DNA of 64,000 nt from Streptomyces sp. STR69. GTDB lineage: Bacteria > Actinomycetota > Actinomycetes > Streptomycetales > Streptomycetaceae. The notes below the pieces were generated by a model. It was given only the letters and a program-made list of their open reading frames with translations. It was not told where the DNA came from and searched no databases. The translations under genes and the position numbers were made by a program. The stretch covers positions 34,235-98,234 of the forward strand of contig NZ_JALJRY010000039.1 of the NCBI RefSeq assembly GCF_024519455.1, given 5' to 3'. Below, piece by piece: positions 32,093 through 40,221 of the stretch. Each line of letters starts with the position of its first letter. Positions within the stretch are counted from its first letter, which is position 1.

Positions 32093-34704
32093 CGCTGGGC
32101 GCTTCCTTCCAGGACGTCTGCGGTCTGCTGGGGCCGCATGCCGATGGTCAGCAGCGGCAGGTCGGGCTTGATCTGGTCGCGCTCGGGGACGAAGCCGACG
32201 ACCGGGTCCGGGGTGTCCGGCGCGTTCACGAAGGACACGAACCGGTTCAGCTTCTCGGGGTCGTTGATGGTCTCGGCCCACTCGTCGCGGTACCCGGCGA
32301 CATGCGCGGCCATCAGCGACTCCAGCTCCTCGCAGATGCCGAGCGAGTCCTCCACCACCACGTCCCGGACATGGTCCAGGCCGCCCGGGATCCGCTCCAG
32401 CCACACGCTCGTGCGCTCGAGCCGGTCGGCCGTACGGATGTAGAACATCAGGAACCGGTCGATCAGGCGCACCAGTTCGGCGTCGGACAGGTCCTGGGCC
32501 AGCAGGTCCGCGTGGCGTGGGGTGGCGCCGCCGTTGCCGCCGACGTACAGGTTCCAGCCGTTGGCGGTGGCGATGATCCCGAAGTCCTTCGACTGGGCCT
32601 CGGCGCACTCGCGGGCGCAGCCGGAGACCGCCGACTTGAGCTTGTGCGGGGAGCGCAGTCCCCGGTAGCGCAGCTCCAGGTCGATCGCCATCCGGACCGA
32701 GTCCTGGACGCCGTAGCGGCACCAGGTCTGTCCCACACAGGACTTGACGGTTCGGAGTGCCTTTCCGTACGCGTGGCCCGACTCGAAGCCGGCGTCCACC
32801 AACCGCGCCCAGATCAGCGGGAGTTGCTCCACCCGCGCGCCGAAGAGGTCGATGCGCTGGCCGCCGGTGATCTTCGTGTAGAGGCCGAAGTCCCGGGCCA
32901 CCTCGCCGATCACGATGAGCTTCTCGGGGGTGATCTCACCGCCGGGGATACGCGGCACGATCGAATAGGAGCCGTTCTTCTGGAGGTTGGCGAGGAAGTG
33001 GTCGTTGCTGTCCTGCAACGCCGCCTGCTCGCCGTCCAGGACGTAGCCGCTCGCGCCGATCGTCGGGGCGAGGGACGCGATGATCGAGGCGACCGTCGGC
33101 TTGCAGATCTCGCAGCCGTCGCCGCCCCGGGCACCCTCACGGCCGTAGCGGTCCAGCAGGTCCTGGTAGGAGTTGATGCGCAGCGCGAGGGTGATCTCGT
33201 ACAGCTCCTCGCGGGTCTGCGCGAAGCAGCCGCACAGCCCCTTGTCGACCTCGACGCCGCTCGCCTCCAGCTCGGCGGTGACCAGCTGGCCGAGCACCTT
33301 GACGCAACTCCCGCAGCCGGTACCGGCCTTGGTGCACTTCTTCACCTCCGGCACGCTCGTGCAGGAGTGCTCGGTGACCGCGCCGCGGATCGCGCCCTTG
33401 GTGACGTTGTGACAGGAGCAGACGACCGCCTCGTCGGGCAGCGCCGAGGGGCCGAGCTGGACGGCGCCTCCGGAACCGGCCGGCAGCACCAACTGCTCGG
33501 GGGAGACGGGCGGTACGGACCCGGTGAACGCGCGCAGCGTGCCGTAGGCCTCCGCGTCGCCGACCAGGATGCCGCCCAGCAGCTCGCCGCCCCGGCCGAT
33601 CACCAGCTTCTTGTACGTCCCCGCCCGTGCGTCGGAGTAGACGACGTCGAGGCAGCCCGCGGTGGCGCCGTGCGCGTCGCCGAAGGACGCCACGTCCACG
33701 CCGAGCAGCTTCAGCTTGGTGGACAGGTCGGCGCCGGTGAACGCCGATTCGTCCTGCGCGATGGTCGCCGCGACCGTCTCCGCCTGCTCGTATCCGGGCG
33801 CCACCAGGCCGTACACCCGACCGTCCGCCGCCAGCGCGCACTCGCCGATCGCGAACACGTGCGGGTCGGTGACCGTACGGCACTGCTCGTCGACCGTGAT
33901 ACCGCCGCGCTCGCCGACCGACAGCCCCGATTCCCGGGCGAGTTGGTCGCGGGGGCGGACACCGGCGCTGAACACCACCATGTCCGTGGCGAGTTCGGAA
34001 CCGTCCGACAGCTTCATGCCGGTGACGGCGCCGTCCGCGCCGGCCAGGATCTCCTGCGTGCCGGTGCCCGTGTGGACCGTGAGACCCATGTCCTCGATGG
34101 TGCGCAGCAGGGCCGCGCCGCCGCCCTCGTCGACCTGCACCGGCATCAGCCGGGGCGCGAACTCCACGATGTGCGTGGCCAGTCCGAGCCCCTTGAGCGC
34201 ACCGGCGGCCTCCAGACCGAGCAGCCCGCCGCCGACCACCGCACCCGTCGTGGCCCGCGACTTCGCGTACGCCTCGATCGCGAGCAGGTCCTCGATCGTG
34301 CGGTAGACGAAACAGCCGTCGGAGTCCTTGCCCGGCACCGGCGGCACGAACGGGTACGAGCCGGTGGCGAGGACGAGGCTGTCGTAGTCAACGGTCAGCC
34401 CGGAGCGGGCCGTTACCGTCTTCGCCGCCCGGTCGATCGTCTCCGCCGGGTCGCCGACGTACAGCTCGATGCCGTGGTCCTTGATGAACTCCGCGTCCGT
34501 GAGCGACAGTTCCTCGGGTGTGCGGCCCGAGAAGTACGAGGTGAGCTGGACACGGTCGTAGGCCGGGCGCGGCTCCTCGCACAGCACGACCACACGGTGC
34601 GTGGCGGTCAGGCCGCGCTCGGCGAGCGCTTCGAGGAAGCGCTGACCGACCATGCCGTGGCCGACGAGCACGATGGTGGGCACCACACGCGGATTCGAGG
34701 TCAT
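32089..34704 (-). CDS. nirB: Nitrite reductase (NADH) large subunit NirB
   Basis: 871 residues. It reduces nitrite to ammonium in nitrogen assimilation. Order of domains: FAD and NAD(P) binding (IVLVGHGMVGQRFLEAL, VVGGGLLGLEAAGAL, FAIGECA), a BFD-like [2Fe-2S] module (VCSCHNVTKGAIRGAV, CTKAGTGCGSC), and the sulfite/nitrite reductase ferredoxin-like and siroheme-[4Fe-4S] domains with the cluster ligands CVGQTWC and CARECAEA. ATG at 34704 fits the family. It is transcribed before nirD. No GlnR box was recognised in the upstream 140 bp. Confidence 0.95.
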   Translation of the reverse strand: MTSNPRVVPTIVLVGHGMVGQRFLEALAERGLTATHRVVVLCEEPRPAYDRVQLTSYFSGRTPEELSLTDAEFIKDHGIELYVGDPAETIDRAAKTVTARSGLTVDYDSLVLATGSYPFVPPVPGKDSDGCFVYRTIEDLLAIEAYAKSRATTGAVVGGGLLGLEAAGALKGLGLATHIVEFAPRLMPVQVDEGGGAALLRTIEDMGLTVHTGTGTQEILAGADGAVTGMKLSDGSELATDMVVFSAGVRPRDQLARESGLSVGERGGITVDEQCRTVTDPHVFAIGECALAADGRVYGLVAPGYEQAETVAATIAQDESAFTGADLSTKLKLLGVDVASFGDAHGATAGCLDVVYSDARAGTYKKLVIGRGGELLGGILVGDAEAYGTLRAFTGSVPPVSPEQLVLPAGSGGAVQLGPSALPDEAVVCSCHNVTKGAIRGAVTEHSCTSVPEVKKCTKAGTGCGSCVKVLGQLVTAELEASGVEVDKGLCGCFAQTREELYEITLALRINSYQDLLDRYGREGARGGDGCEICKPTVASIIASLAPTIGASGYVLDGEQAALQDSNDHFLANLQKNGSYSIVPRIPGGEITPEKLIVIGEVARDFGLYTKITGGQRIDLFGARVEQLPLIWARLVDAGFESGHAYGKALRTVKSCVGQTWCRYGVQDSVRMAIDLELRYRGLRSPHKLKSAVSGCARECAEAQSKDFGIIATANGWNLYVGGNGGATPRHADLLAQDLSDAELVRLIDRFLMFYIRTADRLERTSVWLERIPGGLDHVRDVVVEDSLGICEELESLMAAHVAGYRDEWAETINDPEKLNRFVSFVNAPDTPDPVVGFVPERDQIKPDLPLLTIGMRPQQTADVLEGSAQR

Positions 34705-34850
34705 GTCCAGGAGCCTGCGACTTCGGTGTTACCCGACCGCATCACATCTGTTTCCCGTGAGGAACGCTGCCCTCAGCGGGAGCGCGCGGGGGGTGTGAGG
34801 GTTCCGGGTGCGCGCCGGGGGCGGAGTGTGAGGACGGGCTGGTCCGGGCC

Positions 34851-34868
34851 GGTTCGGTTAACCGAACC
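34851..34868. promoter_or_regulatory. Perfect 18-bp palindrome between nirB and the sensor operon
   Basis: GGTTCGGTTAACCGAACC is symmetrical over all 18 bases. It lies 147 bp from the nirB start and 105 bp from the sensor gene start, in the divergent promoter gap. It is probably a protein-binding site; the binder may be the LuxR-type response regulator of the operon, or something that acts on nirBD. Confidence 0.6.
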
Positions 34869-34972
34869 CCGCACTTCCGTGCAGGCACCATCGTGTACGG
34901 CGGGCGGCGGCGGAACGCTGGAGATATCAGTTTTCGGCAGTTCACCGCAGGCCACGGCCAGGAGGAAGTCCC

Positions 34973-35494
34973 ATGAACGGTGTCCGGCAGGTACAGACAG
35001 AGGCGCAGGCACGGGTCCACGACAACGGGGCGATGTGGATGTGGCGGATCGCCCGCGAGCCCTTCACCGCCGCGACCTGGCGCCGCACCGCCTACGCCGT
35101 ACTCGCGCTCCCCGTGGGCCTGGCGTGCGTCCCGCTCTCCCTGCTCGGCGCCCCCACGGCCCGCTGGCAGCGGGGGCTGGTCCGCCGCTTCCTGGGTACG
35201 GAGATCCCGGGCACCGCACGGGGCGGCGGCCTGCGCCACGCCCTCCTCGCCACCCCTCTCAACCTCCTCACCACGTTCATCACGGTCTACGGCTGGGTGA
35301 TCGTCCCCATGAACCTCGGCTGGCCGCTGCGCGCCGGCTCCGACTACTCCGGCGCGTGGGGCGGCCCGACCTTCGCCGGGGCCTGGGCCTTCCACGCGAT
35401 CCTGGGCGGCATCGGCTTCCTGCTGCTGACGCCGTGGCTGGTGCGGGGCCTCACCGCCGTACAGGTACGTGTCGCCAGGTCGCTCCTCTCCTAG
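34973..35494 (+). CDS. Sensor-domain membrane protein, partner of the two-component system
   Basis: 173 residues. Three or four hydrophobic segments with the order found in the putative-sensor domain of Streptomyces histidine kinases (TAYAVLALPVGLACVPLSLL and GWVIVPMNLGWPL). No kinase domain. AGGAGG lies six bases before ATG 34973. It ends 9 bp before the kinase gene, whose own N-terminus has a similar layout, so it may be a duplicated sensor that works with the kinase. Confidence 0.78.
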   Translation: MNGVRQVQTEAQARVHDNGAMWMWRIAREPFTAATWRRTAYAVLALPVGLACVPLSLLGAPTARWQRGLVRRFLGTEIPGTARGGGLRHALLATPLNLLTTFITVYGWVIVPMNLGWPLRAGSDYSGAWGGPTFAGAWAFHAILGGIGFLLLTPWLVRGLTAVQVRVARSLLS

Positions 35495-35503
35495 GTTGAT
35501 CCC

Positions 35504-36829
35504 ATGCCGAGCCTCCGCTCCCGCCTCCGCACGCTCGCCGTCGCCACCTTCGGCCGTCGCGCCCTGGCCGCCGTCCTCTACGGCGTGATCGCCCTCCCGC
35601 TCGCCCTGGCCGGCTTCCTCCTCACCCTCGTCGGGCTGGCGTTGGGCGGGGCGCTGTCGGTGACCACACTGGGGCTGTGGCTGCTGGCCGCCAGCGTGCG
35701 GGGCGCGCTGGCCCTCGGCGCACTGCAGCGGGGGCTCGCGCGGCGGCTGCTCGGACTGGAGATCGAACCGCCGGGCGCACCCGGCGGGACCGGGCTCCTC
35801 GGCCGGCGGCGGGGCGTCCTGCTGGACCGGGCGGGCTGGCGGGGCGTCCTGCTGGACCGGGCGGGCTGGCGGGCCGTCGGCTGCGCGCTGCTGACACCGT
35901 TCACGGCCGTCTTCGCGTACGCCGCTGTCGTCGTCGGATATGTCTACGGCGTCCTGCTCACCCTGCACCCGCTGCTCAAGCGCTGGAACTACAACACGGT
36001 GCACAGCGGCACCGACGGCTCCGTGCACCATGTGTCACTGGAGTTGTTCGGCTTCCAACTCGACTCCTGGCCACGGTGGTTGATCCCGTTCGTGGCCGGA
36101 CTGCTGTTGCTGGCCCTCGCCCCCGTACTCCTCCACTACGCCCTCGGCCCGCAGCGCGCCCTGCTGACCGTGCTGCTCGGCCCCGACGCCGCGACCCGCC
36201 GTATCCGCACCCTGGAGGAGACCCGCGCCCGGGCCGTCGACGACGCCGCCGCCACCCTCCGCCGTATCGAACGCGATCTGCACGACGGCACCCAGGCCCG
36301 GCTGGTCTCCCTCGCCATGCAGCTCACCATGATCCGCGAACTGGTCACCGCCGAGGCCGCGCCCGACCGCGTCCTCGCCGTCGTCGACACCGCCCGGGGC
36401 AGCGCGACCCAGGCCATCACCGACCTGCGCCACCTGGTCAAGGGCATCCATCCGCCCGTACTCGACGAAGGCCTGCACGCCGCGCTCACCACCCTCGCCG
36501 CCGACAGCGCGCTCCCCGTCACCCTCACCACCGACATCGGCACCCGCCCCACCCCGGCCGTCGAGACCATCGCCTACTTCTGCGCCGCCGAACTCCTCGC
36601 CAACGCGACGAAACACGCCCGGGCCACGGCCGCCGCCGTCGACGTCACCGCCCGCGACGGAGTCCTGCGGCTGCGCGTCACCGACGACGGACGGGGCGGC
36701 GCGGTGGTCGGCGCCGGGTCAGGACTCACCGGCCTGCTGGCCCGGGTCCGTACCGTCGACGGCGCACTGACCTGCGACAGCCCGCGCGGAGGCCCTACGG
36801 TGGTCACGGTCGAACTGCCCCACACGTGA
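35504..36829 (+). CDS. Two-component histidine kinase, NarL-system (HisKA_3) type
   Basis: 441 residues. The first 200 residues are a membrane sensor domain, with hydrophobic segments from LYGVIALPLALAGFLLTLV through VAGLLLLALAPVLLHYAL. The phosphoacceptor is in RIERDLHDGTQARLVSLAMQ, and the HATPase domain contains AELLANATKHARA (N box) and DDGRGGAVVGAGSGLTGLL (G boxes). A 10-residue unit GVLLDRAGWR is repeated exactly twice at about residues 104-123, from a 30-bp tandem duplication. It is followed 15 bp later by a response regulator. Confidence 0.9.
   Translation: MPSLRSRLRTLAVATFGRRALAAVLYGVIALPLALAGFLLTLVGLALGGALSVTTLGLWLLAASVRGALALGALQRGLARRLLGLEIEPPGAPGGTGLLGRRRGVLLDRAGWRGVLLDRAGWRAVGCALLTPFTAVFAYAAVVVGYVYGVLLTLHPLLKRWNYNTVHSGTDGSVHHVSLELFGFQLDSWPRWLIPFVAGLLLLALAPVLLHYALGPQRALLTVLLGPDAATRRIRTLEETRARAVDDAAATLRRIERDLHDGTQARLVSLAMQLTMIRELVTAEAAPDRVLAVVDTARGSATQAITDLRHLVKGIHPPVLDEGLHAALTTLAADSALPVTLTTDIGTRPTPAVETIAYFCAAELLANATKHARATAAAVDVTARDGVLRLRVTDDGRGGAVVGAGSGLTGLLARVRTVDGALTCDSPRGGPTVVTVELPHT
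35811..35870 (+). repeat. Exact 30-bp tandem duplication inside the histidine kinase gene
   Basis: 35811-35840 and 35841-35870 are identical. The copy number change is a multiple of three, so it inserts ten residues (GVLLDRAGWR) without breaking the frame. It sits in the sensor half, in an extramembrane loop. Confidence 0.95.
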
Positions 36830-36844
36830 ACGGAGCTGTGCCGT

Positions 36845-37492
36845 ATGCGCGTCGTCATCGCCGAGGACTCGGCCCTCCTGCGCGACGGCCTGGTCCAGCT
36901 GCTCCAGCTGCGGGACGTGGAGGTGGCCGCGGCGGTCGGCGACGCGGAGTCCCTGCTGACCGCGGTGGCGACCCACGCCCCGGACGTCGCGGTCGTGGAC
37001 ATCCGCCTCCCGCCCACCCAGACCGACGAGGGCGTACGGGCGGCCGTACGGCTGCGGGAGCGGCACCCCGCGACGGGCGTGCTGCTGTTCTCGCAGTACG
37101 TCGAGACGACCCACGCGTCCCAACTCCTCGGCAACCCGGCCGGGTTCGGGTACCTCCTCAAGGAACGGGTCGTGGACATCGGCGAGTTCGTCGGCGCGCT
37201 GGAACGCGTCGCGGCCGGCGGCACCGCGCTCGACCCCGAGGTCGTCGCCCAACTCTTCGGCGCCGCACGCCGGTCCACCGCCCTCGACACCCTCACCCCG
37301 CGCGAACGCGAGGTCCTCGCCCTGATGGCGGAGGGCCGCACCAACCACGCGATCGCCACCGCGTTCACCGTCTCCGAGCGCGCGGTCGAGAAACACGTCG
37401 CCAACATCTTCACCAAGCTCGACCTCCCACCGTCGGACACGGGGAACCGACGGGTGCTGGCGGTGCTCCGGTATCTGGAGAACGGCCGCTGA
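36845..37492 (+). CDS. Response regulator, NarL/LuxR family
   Basis: 215 residues. The N-terminal receiver has VVIAEDSALLRDGL, the phosphoacceptor Asp in VAVVDIRLPP and the conserved Lys in GYLLKERV. The C-terminal LuxR HTH is LTPREREVLALMAEGRTNHAIA with SERAVEKHVANIFTKLDL. Partner of the upstream kinase; the targets are unknown, and the 34851-34868 palindrome is one candidate site. Confidence 0.93.
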   Translation: MRVVIAEDSALLRDGLVQLLQLRDVEVAAAVGDAESLLTAVATHAPDVAVVDIRLPPTQTDEGVRAAVRLRERHPATGVLLFSQYVETTHASQLLGNPAGFGYLLKERVVDIGEFVGALERVAAGGTALDPEVVAQLFGAARRSTALDTLTPREREVLALMAEGRTNHAIATAFTVSERAVEKHVANIFTKLDLPPSDTGNRRVLAVLRYLENGR

Positions 37493-37590
37493 GGCTCGGC
37501 CCGGCCAAGAACAAGCCCACTCGGCGCGATGTCGTGGTCGAGCACGCGGGGTGCGTGGCGGCGCCGCGGCCCCGGCTCCGGGCACACCCA

Positions 37591-37604
37591 GTGATCCAGA
37601 TCAC
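37591..37604. promoter_or_regulatory. Crp-type GTGA-N6-TCAC site upstream of the sigma factor gene
   Basis: GTGATCCAGATCAC is a perfect palindrome and contains the GTGA-N6-TCAC core of cyclic-AMP receptor sites. It is 74 bp upstream of the sigma-factor start. A second small dyad (TACAC G GTGTA, 37644-37654) lies closer to the gene. Confidence 0.5.
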
Positions 37605-37677
37605 GCGGTGCGGGTGCATCGCGGAGGGGCGCCCACCGCCTTTTACACGGTGTAGGCAACCAGTGGGAGCAGAGACA

Positions 37678-38190
37678 GTGCGCATCGAGCAGGGTCAGGC
37701 GGGTGAGTTCGAGGAGTTCGTGGCGGCCCGCTGGTCGGTACTCCTCCATCTCGCGCGTCTGCTCGTCGGCGGTGACCGGCATCGGGCCGAGGATCTGGCG
37801 CAGGAGTCCTTGGTCAAGCTCTGGTTCGTCTGGCCGAAGGTCTCCCAGGACGCGCCGGAGGCATACGTCCGCAAGGTGATGGTCCGTGCGGCGGCGCGCT
37901 CGGGCCGGCGGCGCTGGTGGGGTGAACGCCCCGTCGAGCGGCTGCCCGAGGGGGTGATGGCCGGGGACGTGTCCGCCGACGTGGCGGAGCGGTCCCGGCT
38001 GGAGGCCGCGCTGGCCCAGTTGTCGCCGAGCCAGCGCGCCGCCGTGGTGCTGCGCTACTACCAGGACCTGCCCGAGGGCCAGGTGGCGGAGGCGCTCGGA
38101 TGCCCGGTGGGCACCGCGCGCTCCCACGCCTCCCGTGGCGTGGCGCGGCTGCGACAGATCCTGACCGACGCCATCGAGCCGACACGGTGA
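37678..38190 (+). CDS. SigE-family ECF RNA polymerase sigma factor
   Basis: 170 residues from GTG 37678, with GGGAG upstream. Region 2 is at about residues 10-75 (FEEFVAARWSVLLHLARLLV, AEDLAQESLVKLWFVWPKVS), and region 4 has LSPSQRAAVVLRYYQDLPEGQVAEALG then GTARSHASRGVARLRQ. This is the SigE-family type abundant in actinomycetes, shorter than typical ECFs. It is followed 11 bp later by a one-pass membrane protein, which may act as its anti-sigma factor. Confidence 0.9.
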   Translation: MRIEQGQAGEFEEFVAARWSVLLHLARLLVGGDRHRAEDLAQESLVKLWFVWPKVSQDAPEAYVRKVMVRAAARSGRRRWWGERPVERLPEGVMAGDVSADVAERSRLEAALAQLSPSQRAAVVLRYYQDLPEGQVAEALGCPVGTARSHASRGVARLRQILTDAIEPTR

Positions 38191-38201
38191 AGGAGGACCC
38201 C

Positions 38202-38750
38202 ATGGATCAAATGGAGCCATTCGAACGGCAGTTGGCGCGGATGATGCACGACGCACACGAGCCCGCCTCCTTCGCGCCGCGACACCGCGAACGTCTCCAT
38301 GAAGGAGTACGTGCCCGTCGCCGGACCAGGGTGGTGCGCAGGACCGTCGGCTGCGCCCTGGCCGTCGTCGGCGTCGGCATCGGGCTGCTCCTGATGCCCG
38401 CCGGTCCGACCCGGGTCCAGCCCGCCGAGCCCCACCCGGGGCCCGCGACGAGCCCGACGTCCACCGGCTCGGCCCCCACACCGGGGGAGACCCCGACCGC
38501 TCCGCCCACCTCGTCCGCCACGACATCCCTGGCCAACCCCGGCGGCACGCCTTCGAACACTCCCACGGCGCCCGCCACGACCGGGAGTTCGGCCACGGCC
38601 ACGGCAACTACCGGGGAGAACGCGGGAGTTACGACACAGCCCGCCACCTCCTCGACTCCCTCGGACACGGCCACCGCGCACGGCCGGAGCCAGGACGAAC
38701 CGTCGTCCATCACCACGGAACTCACCGTCTCGCCCGGCTCCGGTTCCTGA
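38202..38750 (+). CDS. Membrane protein with mucin-like Ser/Thr/Pro tail, possible anti-sigma factor
   Basis: 182 residues from ATG 38202, with AGGAGG six bases before it. The N-terminal 44 residues are charged and cytoplasmic (FERQLARMMHDAHEPASFAP, then RARRRTRVVRR). One membrane segment follows (TVGCALAVVGVGIGLLLMPA). The remaining 115 residues are outside the membrane and made of Ser, Thr, Pro, Ala and Gly in runs such as TPTAPPTSSATTS. No zinc anti-sigma HxxxCxxC motif is present, so an anti-sigma role rests on position and layout alone. The tail is a good target for O-glycosylation, and glycosyltransferase genes follow at once. Confidence 0.72.
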   Translation: MDQMEPFERQLARMMHDAHEPASFAPRHRERLHEGVRARRRTRVVRRTVGCALAVVGVGIGLLLMPAGPTRVQPAEPHPGPATSPTSTGSAPTPGETPTAPPTSSATTSLANPGGTPSNTPTAPATTGSSATATATTGENAGVTTQPATSSTPSDTATAHGRSQDEPSSITTELTVSPGSGS

Positions 38751-38811
38751 ACTCACCCCCGCCACTGGTGCCTTCGGCATGCCCCGAACCAGTGCACAGA
38801 AAGGGCAAACC

Positions 38812-40221
38812 ATGATGAATGACGAGTCGCTCAGGCCGGCGGACGTGATCAACCGGCTACCGCGACGCACACCGGTGCCGACCCATCACCCCGGCCCCGT
38901 CCTGGACGTCGTCGTCCCGGTGTTCAACGAGGAGTCGGATCTGGAGCCGAACGTACGGCGCCTCCACGCCCACCTGTCCGAGGCGTTCCCGTACCCGTTC
39001 CGGATCACCGTCGCCGACAACGCCAGCACGGACCGCACCCCGCGGATCGCCGCCCGCCTGGCCGCCGAACTGCCCGGAACGGAGTGGCTACGGCTGCCCG
39101 AGAAGGGCCGGGGCCGGGCACTGCGCGCCGCCTGGTCGCAGTCGCCCGCGCCGGTGCTCGCCTACGTGGACGTCGACCTCTCCACCGAACTGGCCGCGCT
39201 GCTGCCCCTGGTCGCCCCGCTGATCTCCGGCCACTCCGACATAGCCATCGGCACCCGCCTCGCCCCCGCCTCCCGGGTCGTGCGCGGCCCCAAACGCGAG
39301 GTCACCTCCCGCTGCTACAACGCCCTGCTCCGCTCCACCCTCGCCGTCGGCTTCTCCGACGCACAGTGCGGATTCAAGGCGGTACGACGTGATGTCGCCG
39401 AAGTGCTGCTGCCCCTCGTCGAGGACACCGGATGGTTCTTCGACACCGAACTGCTGGTGATCGCCGAGCGGGCCGGACTGCGCATCCACGAGGTGCCGGT
39501 CGACTGGGTCGACGATCCGGACAGCCGGGTCGACGTCCTCGCCACCGCGCTGGCCGATCTGCGCGGAATCGCCCGCATCGGCGGAGCACTGGCCCGCGGC
39601 ACCCTGTCACCGGCCGCGCTGCGATTCGACGCGGACGACGCCGACGCCGACGCGCCGACCGAACCGGCCGCCCGGCTCACGCGCGCGCAGCCCGGACCGG
39701 GCGTGCAGCTCACGCAGGATCAGCCCGGACAGGCTCCCCGACTCACTCCCGCTCAGCCCGGACAAGCTGACCAGCTCACGCGCGCACACGCCGGACCGGC
39801 CGCCCGACTCGCCCACATCGCACGGCCCCCGGCCGGACCCGCCGCCCAACTCGCGCGCTTCGCCGCCATCGGCGCGATGAGCACCGTAGGACACCTCCTG
39901 CTGTACGCGGCGCTGAGCCCGGCACTCGGCGCCCAGGCCGCCAACGCTCTCGCGCTCCTGCTCTGCGCCCTCGCCAACACGGCCGCGAACAGACGCCTCA
40001 CCTTCGGACACCGCGGACGCGGCGGCGCGCTGCGCCACCACGGCAAGGGACTCGTGGTCTTCCTGATCGGCCTGGCGCTCACCAGCGGATCCCTCGCGGC
40101 CCTGCACCACGCGGCACCCTCGGCCGGCCACGCCACCGATCTCGCCGTACTCCTGGCCGCCAACCTGACCGCGACCGTGCTGCGGTTCCTCCTCCTGCGG
40201 GCGTGGGTGTTCCGCGCATGA
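38812..40221 (+). CDS. Polyprenyl-phosphate glycosyltransferase (GT2) fused to a GtrA membrane domain
   Basis: 469 residues. The N-terminal GT2 domain (VLDVVVPVFNEESDLEPNVR, ADNASTDRTP, YVDVDLSTE as the DXD, CGFKAVRRDVAEV) is of the dolichol-phosphate mannose/glucose synthase type that transfers a sugar from GDP- or UDP-sugar to polyprenyl phosphate. The C-terminal GtrA-like part has four membrane segments from FAAIGAMSTVGHLLLYAAL. The linker, about residues 285-345, is an irregular repeat of 11-12 residues (LTRAQPGPG, LTQDQPGQA, LTPAQPGQA, LTRAHAGPA). Start ATG 38812 has AAAGGG upstream. Its stop overlaps the next gene by ATGA. Confidence 0.87.
   Translation: MMNDESLRPADVINRLPRRTPVPTHHPGPVLDVVVPVFNEESDLEPNVRRLHAHLSEAFPYPFRITVADNASTDRTPRIAARLAAELPGTEWLRLPEKGRGRALRAAWSQSPAPVLAYVDVDLSTELAALLPLVAPLISGHSDIAIGTRLAPASRVVRGPKREVTSRCYNALLRSTLAVGFSDAQCGFKAVRRDVAEVLLPLVEDTGWFFDTELLVIAERAGLRIHEVPVDWVDDPDSRVDVLATALADLRGIARIGGALARGTLSPAALRFDADDADADAPTEPAARLTRAQPGPGVQLTQDQPGQAPRLTPAQPGQADQLTRAHAGPAARLAHIARPPAGPAAQLARFAAIGAMSTVGHLLLYAALSPALGAQAANALALLLCALANTAANRRLTFGHRGRGGALRHHGKGLVVFLIGLALTSGSLAALHHAAPSAGHATDLAVLLAANLTATVLRFLLLRAWVFRA

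Noticed and set aside
34705..34760. GlnR-type box upstream of nirB
   Set aside because: GTAAC and GAAAC half-sites occur but not with the 6-bp spacing needed; no match was good enough to claim.
32302..35499. 1065-codon plus-strand frame opposite nirB
   Set aside because: Antisense of a certain nirB; composition is not protein-like and no domain can be seen.
36574..38607. 677-codon minus-strand frame opposite the kinase, regulator and sigma genes
   Set aside because: Arg/Ser-rich antisense shadow; the plus-strand genes have strong motifs and ribosome binding sites.
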